From positions 1-56,849 of the forward strand of contig JAQXJR010000020.1 in NCBI GenBank assembly GCA_029009055.1: a stretch of 56,849 bases of DNA. The letters run 5' to 3'. The position numbers were made by a program, and so were the translations under genes. The DNA is from Eubacteriales bacterium (lineage in GTDB: Bacteria; Bacillota; Clostridia; Peptostreptococcales; Anaerovoracaceae). The notes under the pieces were generated by a model, which did not search any database, had not been told where the DNA came from, and saw nothing but the letters and a program-made list of their open reading frames with translations. This document shows positions 10,144-18,400 of the stretch, one piece after another (the first letter of the stretch is position 1; each line of letters opens with the position of its first letter).

Positions 10144-10169
10144 CCTTCCCTGCGCTTTCAGGCTCTGCC
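10144..10169. repeat. 26-bp dispersed intergenic repeat, copy 1
   Basis: A 26-base sequence starting CCTTCCCTGCGC and ending GGCTCTGCC is identical at 10144-10169 and 11058-11083. A diverged copy lies at 9540-9565. In all three cases a terminator hairpin begins about 45-51 bases after the repeat start. Confidence 0.8.
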
Positions 10170-10180
10170 TTCCGGAGGCG

Positions 10181-10208
10181 CAAAACAACAGGAGCCCGCA
10201 GGCTCCTG
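10181..10208 (-). terminator. Terminator of the dinJ-yafQ operon
   Basis: Stem CAGGAGCC/GGCTCCTG (10189-10208), followed on the minus strand by TTGTTTTG. It lies 100 bases past the yafQ stop. The T-tract is interrupted, so it may be leaky. Confidence 0.65.
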
Positions 10209-10308
10209 TAAATTATCATACTTAACTCCCTGAGTGTTCCCCCAGGACAATCTGCATAAAATATAAAAACCGCAAGCATCATTACCTGCGGATATGCAGT
10301 TACATTAA

Positions 10309-10590
10309 TTATTTATTAAAAAGGTCGCTATGTGTCCCGGTTCTTGTGAGAATCAAAATAAGATTTCCTCGATCGTACTCATATATGAGCAGCCAGTCGG
10401 GGAGTATATGGCATTCGCGTCTTCTCCTGTAGTTGCCGCTCAATTCATGATCCCGGTATTTATCATCCAGTGTGCCGCCTTCGGCTAGCACATCGATAAC
10501 CTCTTTAAGCAGCGATAAATCTAGCCCTCTCTTCGCGACACGCTTAAGATCTTTCCTAAATGTGGCAGTAGGATGCAGTTCATATCTCAT
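10309..10590 (-). CDS. yafQ: YafQ-family mRNA interferase toxin
   Basis: Toxin of a type II toxin-antitoxin pair with the RelE/YafQ fold, a ribosome-dependent endonuclease in the characterised members. The 93 residues match the family throughout: LDDKYRDHELSGNY, RECHILPDWLLIYEY and the C-terminal RTGTHSDLF, whose His is the catalytic position in E. coli YafQ. The gene overlaps the antitoxin by 4 bases (10587-10590), the usual coupled arrangement, and is transcribed after it. It is expected to be neutralised and autoregulated by the upstream DinJ-like protein. No damage is visible, so the pair looks functional. Confidence 0.92.
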   Translation of the reverse strand: MRYELHPTATFRKDLKRVAKRGLDLSLLKEVIDVLAEGGTLDDKYRDHELSGNYRRRRECHILPDWLLIYEYDRGNLILILTRTGTHSDLFNK

Positions 10591-10856
10591 TTCAGAATAT
10601 CCTCGAACATCTCATCAGTGCTTGTATACCCCCTGGAACCGTCCGGGTCCCTCTTTATAGCATCAGCTTCCTGAAATGCTTTAAGTGTTTCTCTGTTAGG
10701 CACATCCATTGTGATTTCGAAAGGAATCCTCTGTTCGCGCACTGCCTGCGTAGCAAATATGTTAAAAGCTGTTGTCATATCCATGCCAAGCGACTTTACG
10801 AGCACCTGCATCTTCGCTTTCAGATCGTCATCCATACGGAATGTTACATTAGCCAT
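10587..10856 (-). CDS. dinJ: DinJ/RelB-family antitoxin
   Basis: Antitoxin of the pair. The N-terminus NVTFRMDDDLKAKMQVLVKSLGMDMTTAFNIF is a ribbon-helix-helix DNA-binding domain; the C-terminal half, with RIPFEITMDVPN, is the toxin-wrapping part. It is 89 residues from the ATG at 10856, which has GGAGGTG 5 bases upstream. The frame is open to 11024, but that would run through the promoter and operator. Overlapping palindromes lie in the promoter spacer (see 10879-10907), so autorepression by DinJ, probably with YafQ, is likely. Confidence 0.92.
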   Translation of the reverse strand: MANVTFRMDDDLKAKMQVLVKSLGMDMTTAFNIFATQAVREQRIPFEITMDVPNRETLKAFQEADAIKRDPDGSRGYTSTDEMFEDILK

Positions 10857-10878
10857 TTTACACCTCCATTGTAATAAT

Positions 10879-10907
10879 ATAATACATTCATTGCAATGCA
10901 TTGTCAA
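10879..10907 (-). promoter_or_regulatory. dinJ-yafQ promoter with operator palindromes in the spacer
   Basis: Minus strand: TTGACA (10902-10907), 17-base spacer, TATTAT (10879-10884). The spacer holds two overlapping 10-bp perfect palindromes, CATTGCAATG (10889-10898) and CAATGCATTG (10894-10903). These are well placed for a ribbon-helix-helix antitoxin to block RNA polymerase. Confidence 0.75.
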
Positions 10908-11057
10908 TATCACGTTACATTCTATTCCGCCTTGAATTCCCAGATATATCCCGATTTGTGACATTATCGCTGTATTTGCCCGAAAAAGTCCCGAAATCTC
11001 CTTTGCGGCTCTCATGCATGTCAATCGAAAGCCATCCTCATCATGTATACCGCAAGT

Positions 11058-11083
11058 CCTTCCCTGCGCTTTCAGGCTCTGCC
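11058..11083. repeat. 26-bp dispersed intergenic repeat, copy 2
   Basis: Identical over 26 bases to 10144-10169 and again followed by a terminator hairpin (11103). On the minus strand it lies just past the point where transcription should end. Confidence 0.8.
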
Positions 11084-11095
11084 GTCTGGAAACAC

Positions 11096-11122
11096 AAAAA
11101 AACAGGGGCCTTCCGGCCCCTG
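11096..11122 (-). terminator. Terminator of the GNAT gene pair
   Basis: Stem CAGGGGCC/GGCCCCTG with a short loop (11103-11122), then TTTTTTT on the minus strand. It lies about 28 bases past the stop at 11150. Confidence 0.9.
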
Positions 11123-11149
11123 TGAAATTCCCATATGAACTTCTCTATG

Positions 11150-11809
11150 CTACAGCTCTATCTTATCCTTATACTTAGCGCGCTGGGTCTCGACATCATC
11201 AGCGAAGCAGTACATCTCCAGATTCTCGACCTCGCCCAGGCATGTCGTAGTAGGCAGGAAGGCGATCCTCTTCATGTTTCTGCCTTCATAATAATGATAC
11301 CATGAGCAGTTCTCTGTATGCAGATAATACTGCTTGATCCCTCTCCTGTGCCAGAACTCGAGCACATGCTGGAACATGCCTGAACCAACATGCTTACCTC
11401 TGTATTCAGGGTCTACCAGGAAGAGCTGGAGTTCTCCGCCGTAAGGTGTGAGGTCTGTCTGGTCGTCCATCTCATCACAGAAAGGAACGTACTCGTCCCA
11501 GTACTCCATGAGCCTGTCGCCGCCCGGTGTTCTGTTCACCTTAATGAGCGCTTCAGCGAACCCGCTGACGTACTTAGTCCAGATAAGCCCGTCGCTGACG
11601 TCCCTGGAAACAGCCATGCCGACTACCCTGCCGTCATCCTCAGCTACGCATGTGTATGACATCTTCATCATGAACGAATACATGAGCAGTTCGCCATAGA
11701 GGAACTTCAGATCTTCACTGTATCTAATATCCTTAGGAGCCCACATCTCACCTGACATGCGCGCCAGTACATCCAGATCCTCATCCTGTAAAGTTCTGTA
11801 CTTAATCAT
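11150..11809 (-). CDS. GNAT-family N-acetyltransferase (copy A)
   Basis: Acetyl-CoA-dependent acyltransferase of unknown substrate, 219 residues. The acetyl-CoA-binding segment is LFLVDPEYRGKHVGSGMFQHVLEF (Arg/Gln-x-x-Gly-x-Gly type, written RGKHVGSG), followed by a helix and YYLHTENCSWYHYYEGRNMKRIA, the usual C-terminal beta-bulge region. It is clearly paralogous to the neighbouring gene at 11876-12535: both share GEMWA near the N-terminus, CVAEDDG in strand 2-3, HVLEFWH-RG and EGR/QGR-M-RIA. The pair is a tandem duplication, 66 bases apart with no terminator between them, so they are probably co-transcribed. No pathway context identifies the substrate. Confidence 0.85.
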   Translation of the reverse strand: MIKYRTLQDEDLDVLARMSGEMWAPKDIRYSEDLKFLYGELLMYSFMMKMSYTCVAEDDGRVVGMAVSRDVSDGLIWTKYVSGFAEALIKVNRTPGGDRLMEYWDEYVPFCDEMDDQTDLTPYGGELQLFLVDPEYRGKHVGSGMFQHVLEFWHRRGIKQYYLHTENCSWYHYYEGRNMKRIAFLPTTTCLGEVENLEMYCFADDVETQRAKYKDKIEL

Positions 11810-11875
11810 AAACGACCTTCTTTCACGGCCCCGTCTGCCGCATCCTCTATTAAACTATAAGTTCCGGTTATAATC

Positions 11876-12535
11876 CTATAAAGCTATCTGGTCCTTATAC
11901 ATGGCCCACTGCTTATCTACATCGTCAGCGTAAACGAAGAGTTCCACATTCGGAATCGGTCCGCTTATCACATCCGTCTTAAGAGCCGCGATCCTCTCCA
12001 TGCCTCTTCCCTGGTAATACTGCCATGTGCAGGCCGTATCCGTGTGGAGGAAGAACTTCTTAAGACCGCGCTTATGCCAGAATTCTAAGACATGCTGCAG
12101 CATCCCAGATCCGATTCCCTGCCCCCTGTAATCCTTATTCAGGATAAAAAGCTGAAGCTCAGCGTCGAAATCCCGGCGATCCATCTGCTTCTCTATCTCA
12201 GCTGAATAATTACAGTAGCCTGTCCAGTGCTGGAACTCGCTCATGCCGGTGGAATCGTCCACGAAATGGAACACAGTCGGAACGAAATCCCCAACATGAT
12301 GCCCCCAGACGAAATCATCACTCTGATCCCTGGTAACAGCCACGCCGACAGCGGTGCCATCGTCCTCAGCTACACAAGCGTAGGAATGTTTAGAAAGGAA
12401 GAACAGGAGCACCATGCGGCCGTAGATCCTAGTCAGAGCCTTAGACTTCCTGACATTAGGCGTAGCCCACATCTCTCCTATAATATCCGCCAGCGGATCA
12501 TAATCCCTGGTTTCTATGCTGCGATATCTTATCAT
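11876..12535 (-). CDS. GNAT-family N-acetyltransferase (copy B)
   Basis: Paralogue of the downstream gene at 11150-11809, 219 residues, with the same layout: N-terminal GEMWA segment, SYACVAEDDGTAVGVAV, acetyl-CoA loop KDYRGQGIGSGMLQHVLEF, and C-terminal WQYYQGRGMERIAALK. The acetyl-CoA loop of this copy (RGQGIGSG) is closer to the classical Q/R-x-x-G-x-G/A consensus than that of copy A. Two ATGs stand in tandem (12538 and 12535); the second is better spaced (6 bases) from GGAG. A promoter is visible at 12606-12635. Substrate unknown. Confidence 0.85.
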   Translation of the reverse strand: MIRYRSIETRDYDPLADIIGEMWATPNVRKSKALTRIYGRMVLLFFLSKHSYACVAEDDGTAVGVAVTRDQSDDFVWGHHVGDFVPTVFHFVDDSTGMSEFQHWTGYCNYSAEIEKQMDRRDFDAELQLFILNKDYRGQGIGSGMLQHVLEFWHKRGLKKFFLHTDTACTWQYYQGRGMERIAALKTDVISGPIPNVELFVYADDVDKQWAMYKDQIAL

Positions 12536-12605
12536 CATTTTCTCCGGTCAAAACAATTTATAACCGGCCGGCCGCCCGAGGGCGCACTAACCCGATTACA
12601 CCGAA

Positions 12606-12635
12606 ATTATAGTACGATTCGCGGCGCTTGTAAAC
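12606..12635 (-). promoter_or_regulatory. Candidate promoter of the GNAT gene pair
   Basis: Minus strand TTTACA (12630-12635), 18-base spacer, perfect TATAAT (12606-12611), about 70 bases upstream of the GNAT start. It lies in the divergent gap between the GNAT and MoxR genes. Confidence 0.55.
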
Positions 12636-12762
12636 GATTTAACAATCTCTTTTGACAATTTAAAATTGCTTCTAAACCGGCACATTCGTTGAAATTCAGC
12701 CATTTGCAAAGGGAGCACCGCGCGGACCTTCCAGGATGTTCTCCCGCCCGGCGGCACAGAGT

Positions 12763-12770
12763 GATATAAT
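12763..12770 (+). promoter_or_regulatory. Candidate extended -10 promoter of the moxR-VWA pair
   Basis: TGATATAAT: an extended -10 box (TGn plus perfect TATAAT) without a good -35. It would give a leader of about 90 bases before the MoxR ATG. A GCTTTGCT octamer (12782-12789) lies in that leader. Confidence 0.45.
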
Positions 12771-12866
12771 GAGGATAAATCGCTTTGCTCGGTGAATAAC
12801 CGGGGAAATCAGAGAAAAAACGAAATAAAATCACAGTATAGATTCGGAAATCGAACGGGGTAGGAC

Positions 12867-13733
12867 ATGAACGAAGTATTTAACGGAAGCAGTAATTACA
12901 TAGCAGACGACGACCTGAGACAGGTCACGAACATAGCCATGGCGCTGAAGAAACCTTTGCTCATTAAGGGAGAACCGGGAACGGGGAAGACGGCCCTGGC
13001 GGAGGCGGTCGCTGAGTCGCTCGGCATGCCGCTAATCACCTGGAGCATTAAATCCACCACTAAGGCCCAGGACGGACTCTACCATTACGACGTCGTGCAG
13101 AGGCTCTACGACAGCCAGCTGGGGAACGAGGGCGTGGACGACATAGCCCACTATATCAAGCTGGGGAAGATCGGCGAGGCCTTCGACTCAGACGAGAGAG
13201 TCGTCCTCCTCATAGACGAGATAGATAAGGCGGACCTGGAATTCCCGAACGACCTGCTCTGGGAGCTGGACAGAATGGAATTCTACATTCCGGAAATCGA
13301 CCAGACTGTGAAAGCTAAGCACCGCCCGGTCGTCATCATAACGTCCAACGCCGAGAAGGAGCTGCCGGACGCCTTCCTCCGCCGATGCATATTCCACTAC
13401 ATCGCTTTTCCGGGTAAGGACCTCATGCGCGACATAATCGGCGTCCACTTTCCTGACCTGGAGGAGAACGTACTGGATCAGGCCCTGGAAGCCTTCTACT
13501 GGATCCGCGGCCTCGATGACATACAGAAGAAGCCGAGCACATCCGAGCTGCTCGACTGGCTGCAGGCCTTGACTATTAGCGGCATAGAGCCCGCCCGCAT
13601 TCAAGAAGAGATCCCTATGGCAGGCGTCCTGCTTAAGAAGAACGAAGACCTGGACACATTAGAGTCAGCGAAGTCATCCCGCTCAGCCGGCTCTGCCCGC
13701 GATGATAAAGAACTGAATTACTGGGGGCGGTAA
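12867..13733 (+). CDS. MoxR-family AAA+ ATPase
   Basis: Chaperone-like AAA+ ATPase of 288 residues, cytoplasmic. Walker A is GEPGTGKT (35-42) and Walker B is VVLLIDEIDKAD (Asp near 117); sensor/arginine-finger segments VVIITSNAEKELPDAFLRRC follow. MoxR proteins typically work with a VWA-domain partner encoded next door to activate or assemble a target enzyme or complex; here that partner follows with a single base between stop and start. GGGGTAGGAC precedes the ATG. The target is unknown: no dehydrogenase or surface complex lies beside it. The identification as MoxR-type is secure, the process is not. Confidence 0.92.
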   Translation: MNEVFNGSSNYIADDDLRQVTNIAMALKKPLLIKGEPGTGKTALAEAVAESLGMPLITWSIKSTTKAQDGLYHYDVVQRLYDSQLGNEGVDDIAHYIKLGKIGEAFDSDERVVLLIDEIDKADLEFPNDLLWELDRMEFYIPEIDQTVKAKHRPVVIITSNAEKELPDAFLRRCIFHYIAFPGKDLMRDIIGVHFPDLEENVLDQALEAFYWIRGLDDIQKKPSTSELLDWLQALTISGIEPARIQEEIPMAGVLLKKNEDLDTLESAKSSRSAGSARDDKELNYWGR

Positions 13734-13734
13734 T

Positions 13735-14934
13735 ATGTTCATAGATTTTCTCCTCCTCCTCCGCGCCCACGGCATTAAGGTGTCCATGAACGAGTGGCTG
13801 ACCCTGATGGACGGGTTGGACCAGGGCCTGCACGGGTCCACGTTCACCGGTTTCTACCAGCTCTGCCGGGCGACTCTGGTGAAGAGCGAGACAGACTACG
13901 ATAAGTTCGACCAGGCCTTCACAGCTTTCTTTAAGGATCTGGACTTCCAGGAGATATCGGACGAGATGATGAAATGGCTAGAGCACCCGGAGAATTTCAA
14001 GTTCAGCCAGGATATGATAGACGCCATGTCATCCAACGAAATGTCCGTGAAGGAAATAGAAGACATGCTGGCTGAGAGGCTGGAAGAGCAGAAGCGCCGG
14101 CATAACGGCGGCCACAGGTGGGTCGGGACCGGCGGCTACACGGCATTCGGAAACCACGGCATGAATAAGAGAGGCGTCAGGGTCGGCGGAACGTCAGCCT
14201 ATCGATCAGCCTTCAGAGTAGCCGGCGACAGGAATTTCCGCGACTGGCGCGACGATAACACCATAGACTCCCACCAGTTCCAGATGGCCTTCCGCAGGCT
14301 CCGCCAGCTTTCGCGGCGGACAGACGAACAGGCCACAGAGTTCGACATAGATAAGACCATAAGGAAGACCTGCGATGACGGCGGCATTCTGCACGTGGAA
14401 TACAGGAAACCTCGCCGGAACACCCTGAAGCTCATGATGCTCATAGATTCCGGCGGATCCATGTACCCCCACCAGAGGCTGACCAGCCTGCTTTTCCAAT
14501 CGCTGAAGAAGGCCAACACCTTCGCGGACCTTAAGATATATTACTTCCACAACTGTCTGAGGAAGGAAGTATATAAGGACCCGACCCTGGACGAGACACG
14601 CACTGTGCCGACAGACTGGATACTTAAAAACATATCTGAAGACTACAGAGTCATAATAGTTGGAGACGCCGAGATGTCCATGGACGAGCTCATGACCGGC
14701 CTCACATGGGAGACATGGGACCAGCCGAAGGACCCATCCATCCGCTGGTTCACCCTCTTCCGCCAGAAATATGAACACATAATCTGGCTCCACCCGCAGA
14801 AGACGCCGACTAAGAAGCAGTACCTGAACGAGACATACTTTTATCTTAAGGATGTCGCCCCTAAATTCCCTATGTTCCAGATGTCCATAGAGGGCATAAA
14901 CCGGGGCATGGAGAAACTCATGGAAAACAGGTAA
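13735..14934 (+). CDS. VWA-domain protein (CoxE-like) partner of the MoxR ATPase
   Basis: 399 residues with no signal peptide. The N-terminal half is helical and charged. The C-terminal half is a von Willebrand A domain whose metal-ion-dependent adhesion site reads DSGGSM (residues 238-243), preceded by LKLMMLI. The classical motif is D-x-S-x-S, so the middle Ser is Gly here. Later segments (YYFHNC, VIIVGDAEMSMDEL, WLHP) fit the rest of the fold. It is translated directly after the MoxR gene (one base between stop and start, ribosome binding site inside the end of moxR). It presumably bridges the ATPase to its client. Confidence is high for family, low for process. Confidence 0.88.
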   Translation: MFIDFLLLLRAHGIKVSMNEWLTLMDGLDQGLHGSTFTGFYQLCRATLVKSETDYDKFDQAFTAFFKDLDFQEISDEMMKWLEHPENFKFSQDMIDAMSSNEMSVKEIEDMLAERLEEQKRRHNGGHRWVGTGGYTAFGNHGMNKRGVRVGGTSAYRSAFRVAGDRNFRDWRDDNTIDSHQFQMAFRRLRQLSRRTDEQATEFDIDKTIRKTCDDGGILHVEYRKPRRNTLKLMMLIDSGGSMYPHQRLTSLLFQSLKKANTFADLKIYYFHNCLRKEVYKDPTLDETRTVPTDWILKNISEDYRVIIVGDAEMSMDELMTGLTWETWDQPKDPSIRWFTLFRQKYEHIIWLHPQKTPTKKQYLNETYFYLKDVAPKFPMFQMSIEGINRGMEKLMENR

Positions 14935-14995
14935 TAATGCGAAATAGCGCGTTGATTTTGCTTGCAAAGCGATGACAGCTCGTTGTTGGCTTTGC

Positions 14996-15026
14996 CGGGC
15001 TTGGTTTGCTGGGCTTGGTTTGCTGG
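14996..15026 (+). repeat. 14-bp tandem repeat GGGCTTGGTTTGCT
   Basis: Two adjacent copies of GGGCTTGGTTTGCT, followed by a partial third (GGGCTTG). Each unit contains the TTTGCT core that recurs across the window, as if that motif had been locally duplicated. Confidence 0.7.
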
Positions 15027-15074
15027 GCTTGATCTGCCTGCAAGAGCCGAATCACAATTCCTAGCATTTGTCAA

Positions 15075-15384
15075 GTTCTATAAAAATCGCGATTTTTTGA
15101 ATTTTTATAGAATAATTCTATAAAAACAATAAAACTCTCTTGGATACAAGCCACCTCTGCGTCGTGATACGGCGTGTAAGGTGGCTTTTTCTATATGAAG
15201 AGGTTTGGTTGCACGATATTTCTAAGAATTGCCGACATTTTTCTTCATTATAGAATGCCTAATTACGATGTGAAGGCCGACGGAAGAGAATCAGCTCGAA
15301 AATAGACGTTGCACCATCGGCCAAAAAGAATTTTTTATAGAATAGTTCTATAAAAACCGATGATTTTAAATGTTTTTATAGAAC
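15075..15384. mobile_element. Putative MITE-like element with ~52-bp inverted ends built of TTCTATAAAAA units
   Basis: Six exact copies of the 11-mer TTCTATAAAAA or its complement lie in 310 bases: 15076, 15102, 15116, 15332, 15346 and 15373. Each end has one outer copy, a 15-16-base spacer, and then two copies facing each other across 3 bases. The two ends are therefore inverted repeats of about 52 bases enclosing about 205 bases. The inside has no gene but holds a strong terminator hairpin (15148-15190). No target-site duplication or transposase is visible. The alternative is a regulatory island with a symmetric operator array. The repeat structure is certain; its mobility is inference. Confidence 0.5.
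15148..15190 (+). terminator. Terminator inside the inverted-repeat element
   Basis: AAGCCACCT pairs with AGGTGGCTT around a 22-base loop and is followed by TTTTT on the plus strand. It can end transcription from the moxR-VWA pair 210 bases upstream, or belong to a small transcript of the element. Confidence 0.75.
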
Positions 15385-15457
15385 GCACTGCCAGCACCGG
15401 AATGTAGATTCTGGTCTGCATTGCTTCATAAGCTAAATCCCCATCTACCGCCCAACT

Positions 15458-18400
15458 TTAAACCTTCATCACTACCGGCATCCCGGCGTACATCTCGCGC
15501 CTGCCATCTCCCGCTACGAACCGAAGCCGCACGCTGATTCTCACATCGCCGCCCGGACGTTTCACGGACCTGACCGCCATACCTTCAGCCTTAGCTTCTT
15601 CCATCATATTAAACATGGCTGCCCGCATGGCCCCTGAGCCTCCGTTTATCTTCCTCTCGAAATCTAAGTGGGAGAAGCCGAACTCGCTCCTCTGCCTCTC
15701 GAAAGCGTGATTCATGAAAGCGACCCTGAGCGCGCCATCCTCGCCTTTCTCTATTAGAGCCAGCGGCCGACTGCCCTGGTCATCGCTGTCTCCCATAGGA
15801 TCATCCGTCATATCCAGCATACCTATTTTCTCGTAATAGCCGTACTCGCTCAGCGGTTCATAATTCTCATCCTTCATGCTTAAAGCATACCTTACCATAT
15901 CTCCCGCTGGGAGCGGCCGTGAGAAATAATAACCCTGACAGGCTTCACAGCCTATCTCCCTCAGAAAATCGTACTGCGCCTCATTCTCCACACCCTCACA
16001 CAGAGTGTGCACGCCAAGACGCTTTGCTAGTTCGACCACTGACGTTACTATGGTCTTTCCCGCCTGACTCTCCTCTATGCCGGTCATAAAACTCATATCT
16101 ATCTTTATCCAGTCCAGGCCGAAGTCTTTCAGTGTGTTGAGAGACGAATAGCCGGCGCCGAAATCATCGAGCATGACAGCATAACCATGGCTCCTGAACT
16201 TCTCTATAGCCTCTTCTATCCCGGCTCCGCTGGATACCAGGGCAGACTCAGTTATCTCCATATGAAGATATTCAGGAGGCACAGCGTATCTCTCCCTGAT
16301 TTTCTCTATCTCAGCGAATATATCGCATGTCTGGAAATCCACCCTGGACAGGTTTATGGATAGAGCCTGAGTGCTTACGCCCCTGTCGAAGTAGTCCCGA
16401 AGCCTCCCGCAGACCTGCCTCACGATCTCCAGGTCCAGTAAATAGATCATGCGGGTGTCCTCCAGGGCCTGAATAAAGCTGTCCGGCTCCAGCACGCCTC
16501 TCTTAGGATCCACCCAACGGGCCAGGACCTCAGACCCGCACAGCTTCCCTGTAAGCGTCCTGTGTATAGGCTGGAAATACGTTTCTATCCAACCGTTATC
16601 CAGGGCTTCCCGGAAGTGCGTTATGACATACTCCCTGTCCGAGTAATAATTCTTTACTTCATCGCTATATACGCAAAGGAATCTATTCCTGTCATCTCCG
16701 ATAGTGTAAAAGGCCTGGCGGGCTTTATCCAGGCAGGACACAGCCGTCTCATTCCTGTCGCGGCACTCGTATATGCCCACCTTAACAGACGGATCGCCTT
16801 TCGGCATAAGTGACACTATTTTTCGATTTATATCACGCAGCCTCTCTTCGGGATCCTTAAATCCACCATCTATGAGAATGAAATGATCGTCTGTATATCT
16901 AACAATCATCTTACCAGGTCTGTAAGCCGCTATGACGCGGCCGACAATACTCAGCAGCTTATTACCCTCCGCGTATCCAAACCTGTCGTTAAAGGCGTGC
17001 ATGCCTGTAACATCGAAGTAGACGAGGACAGGAGTCTTACCGTCTTCCCTGATGGCATCGAGCCTACGGTTCGCGAAAGCGTTGAAATACCTGATTCCCG
17101 GAAGTCCTGTCATCTCATCCAGATAATACTTATCTTTCTGGGAAGCTATGTAATCTTCGAACTCGCTTCTCACATCCGCCCTAGCGTCATCCAGGTCGCA
17201 TATATGGCAGGAAACTACCAGGGAATCATCCTCAATCTCCACCCTTCTGTGTATACAGAGAATGTCGTGATAGCTGCCTCCTATCTCACATTTATATATT
17301 ATGCTGTTTTTCTCCCTCTGCTCCATCTCGAGTATAGATCGGCGTAGCCTGTAAGCGTCATCCGGACTGACTTTACTCATGCTATGAACCGATAGATAGA
17401 CCATAGCCTCCTGTCTGGACATGCCCATCATCCGGCAGTAGCCATCTGATACTATAAGAATATGGTAATCATGATTCAGCAGCTGGTAGAAGCACATAGG
17501 AGCCTCTGACCTCTCTATGAAGCGGACGGCCTCGCTCGGGAACTGGTAGAGTCCGGCCCTAATATCCATCTCCGCCTCGTGCTTATCCGTATAACGGCTT
17601 ACCCTGTCGCCACCATAATGCTTAGAATGGTACATAGCCAGGTCCGCCTCGTGGTATACATCCTTAAATTCTCTGCCATCCGACTGACTGGCGGCTACTC
17701 CTCCCGATACGGTGACGCCCATGGACGCGAGGAACTTATCCCCTCGAATACCCTTTCGTATCCGCTCGGCTGTCTCCATCATCTCGACGTCATCCAGCTT
17801 ATCGGACAGACAGAGGAACTCGTCTCCCCCGAACCGGTAGACCAGGACTCCTTTACCCGCTTCAGCCTCCGTCACTCTGGCGACTCTCTTTAAGACCTTA
17901 TCCCCTCTGTCGTGGCCAAACAGGTCATTTATATCCTTGAATCTGTCAACATCGAACATGAATATCCTGTAGCCTCGGCGGATCCTGTCCAGGCGCTGTT
18001 CCAGGGCCTCCCTGTTATAGAGGCCTGTCAGGGAATCGTGGTGGGCCTTATATTTCATATCCTTCGAGGCTTCTTCCAGGAATGTGACCAGCCAGTCAGC
18101 CATGACAGGGTCTATCCTTATGAGCCTGTCTACGGCAGGATCCTTTACTTCAGGTATCTCGAGCTTCTTAGCTCCTTCCCTCATGCCGACCATGACGAAG
18201 GATCCATTTCTGAAGCCGCCCTTACCGTTTATCCTCAGGATCTCGCCATAACCGAAGCCCGTAAACACATCAGGGTTCACCCGGCTATAATAGCCCATCT
18301 CACGATTGCCAAGCTCATTACCCAGACAGACCAGCCTGCTCTCGCACACAGCTCCTATCATGGCTTCCGGCCCGAAATCAGCCATATAATTAGCCAGCCT

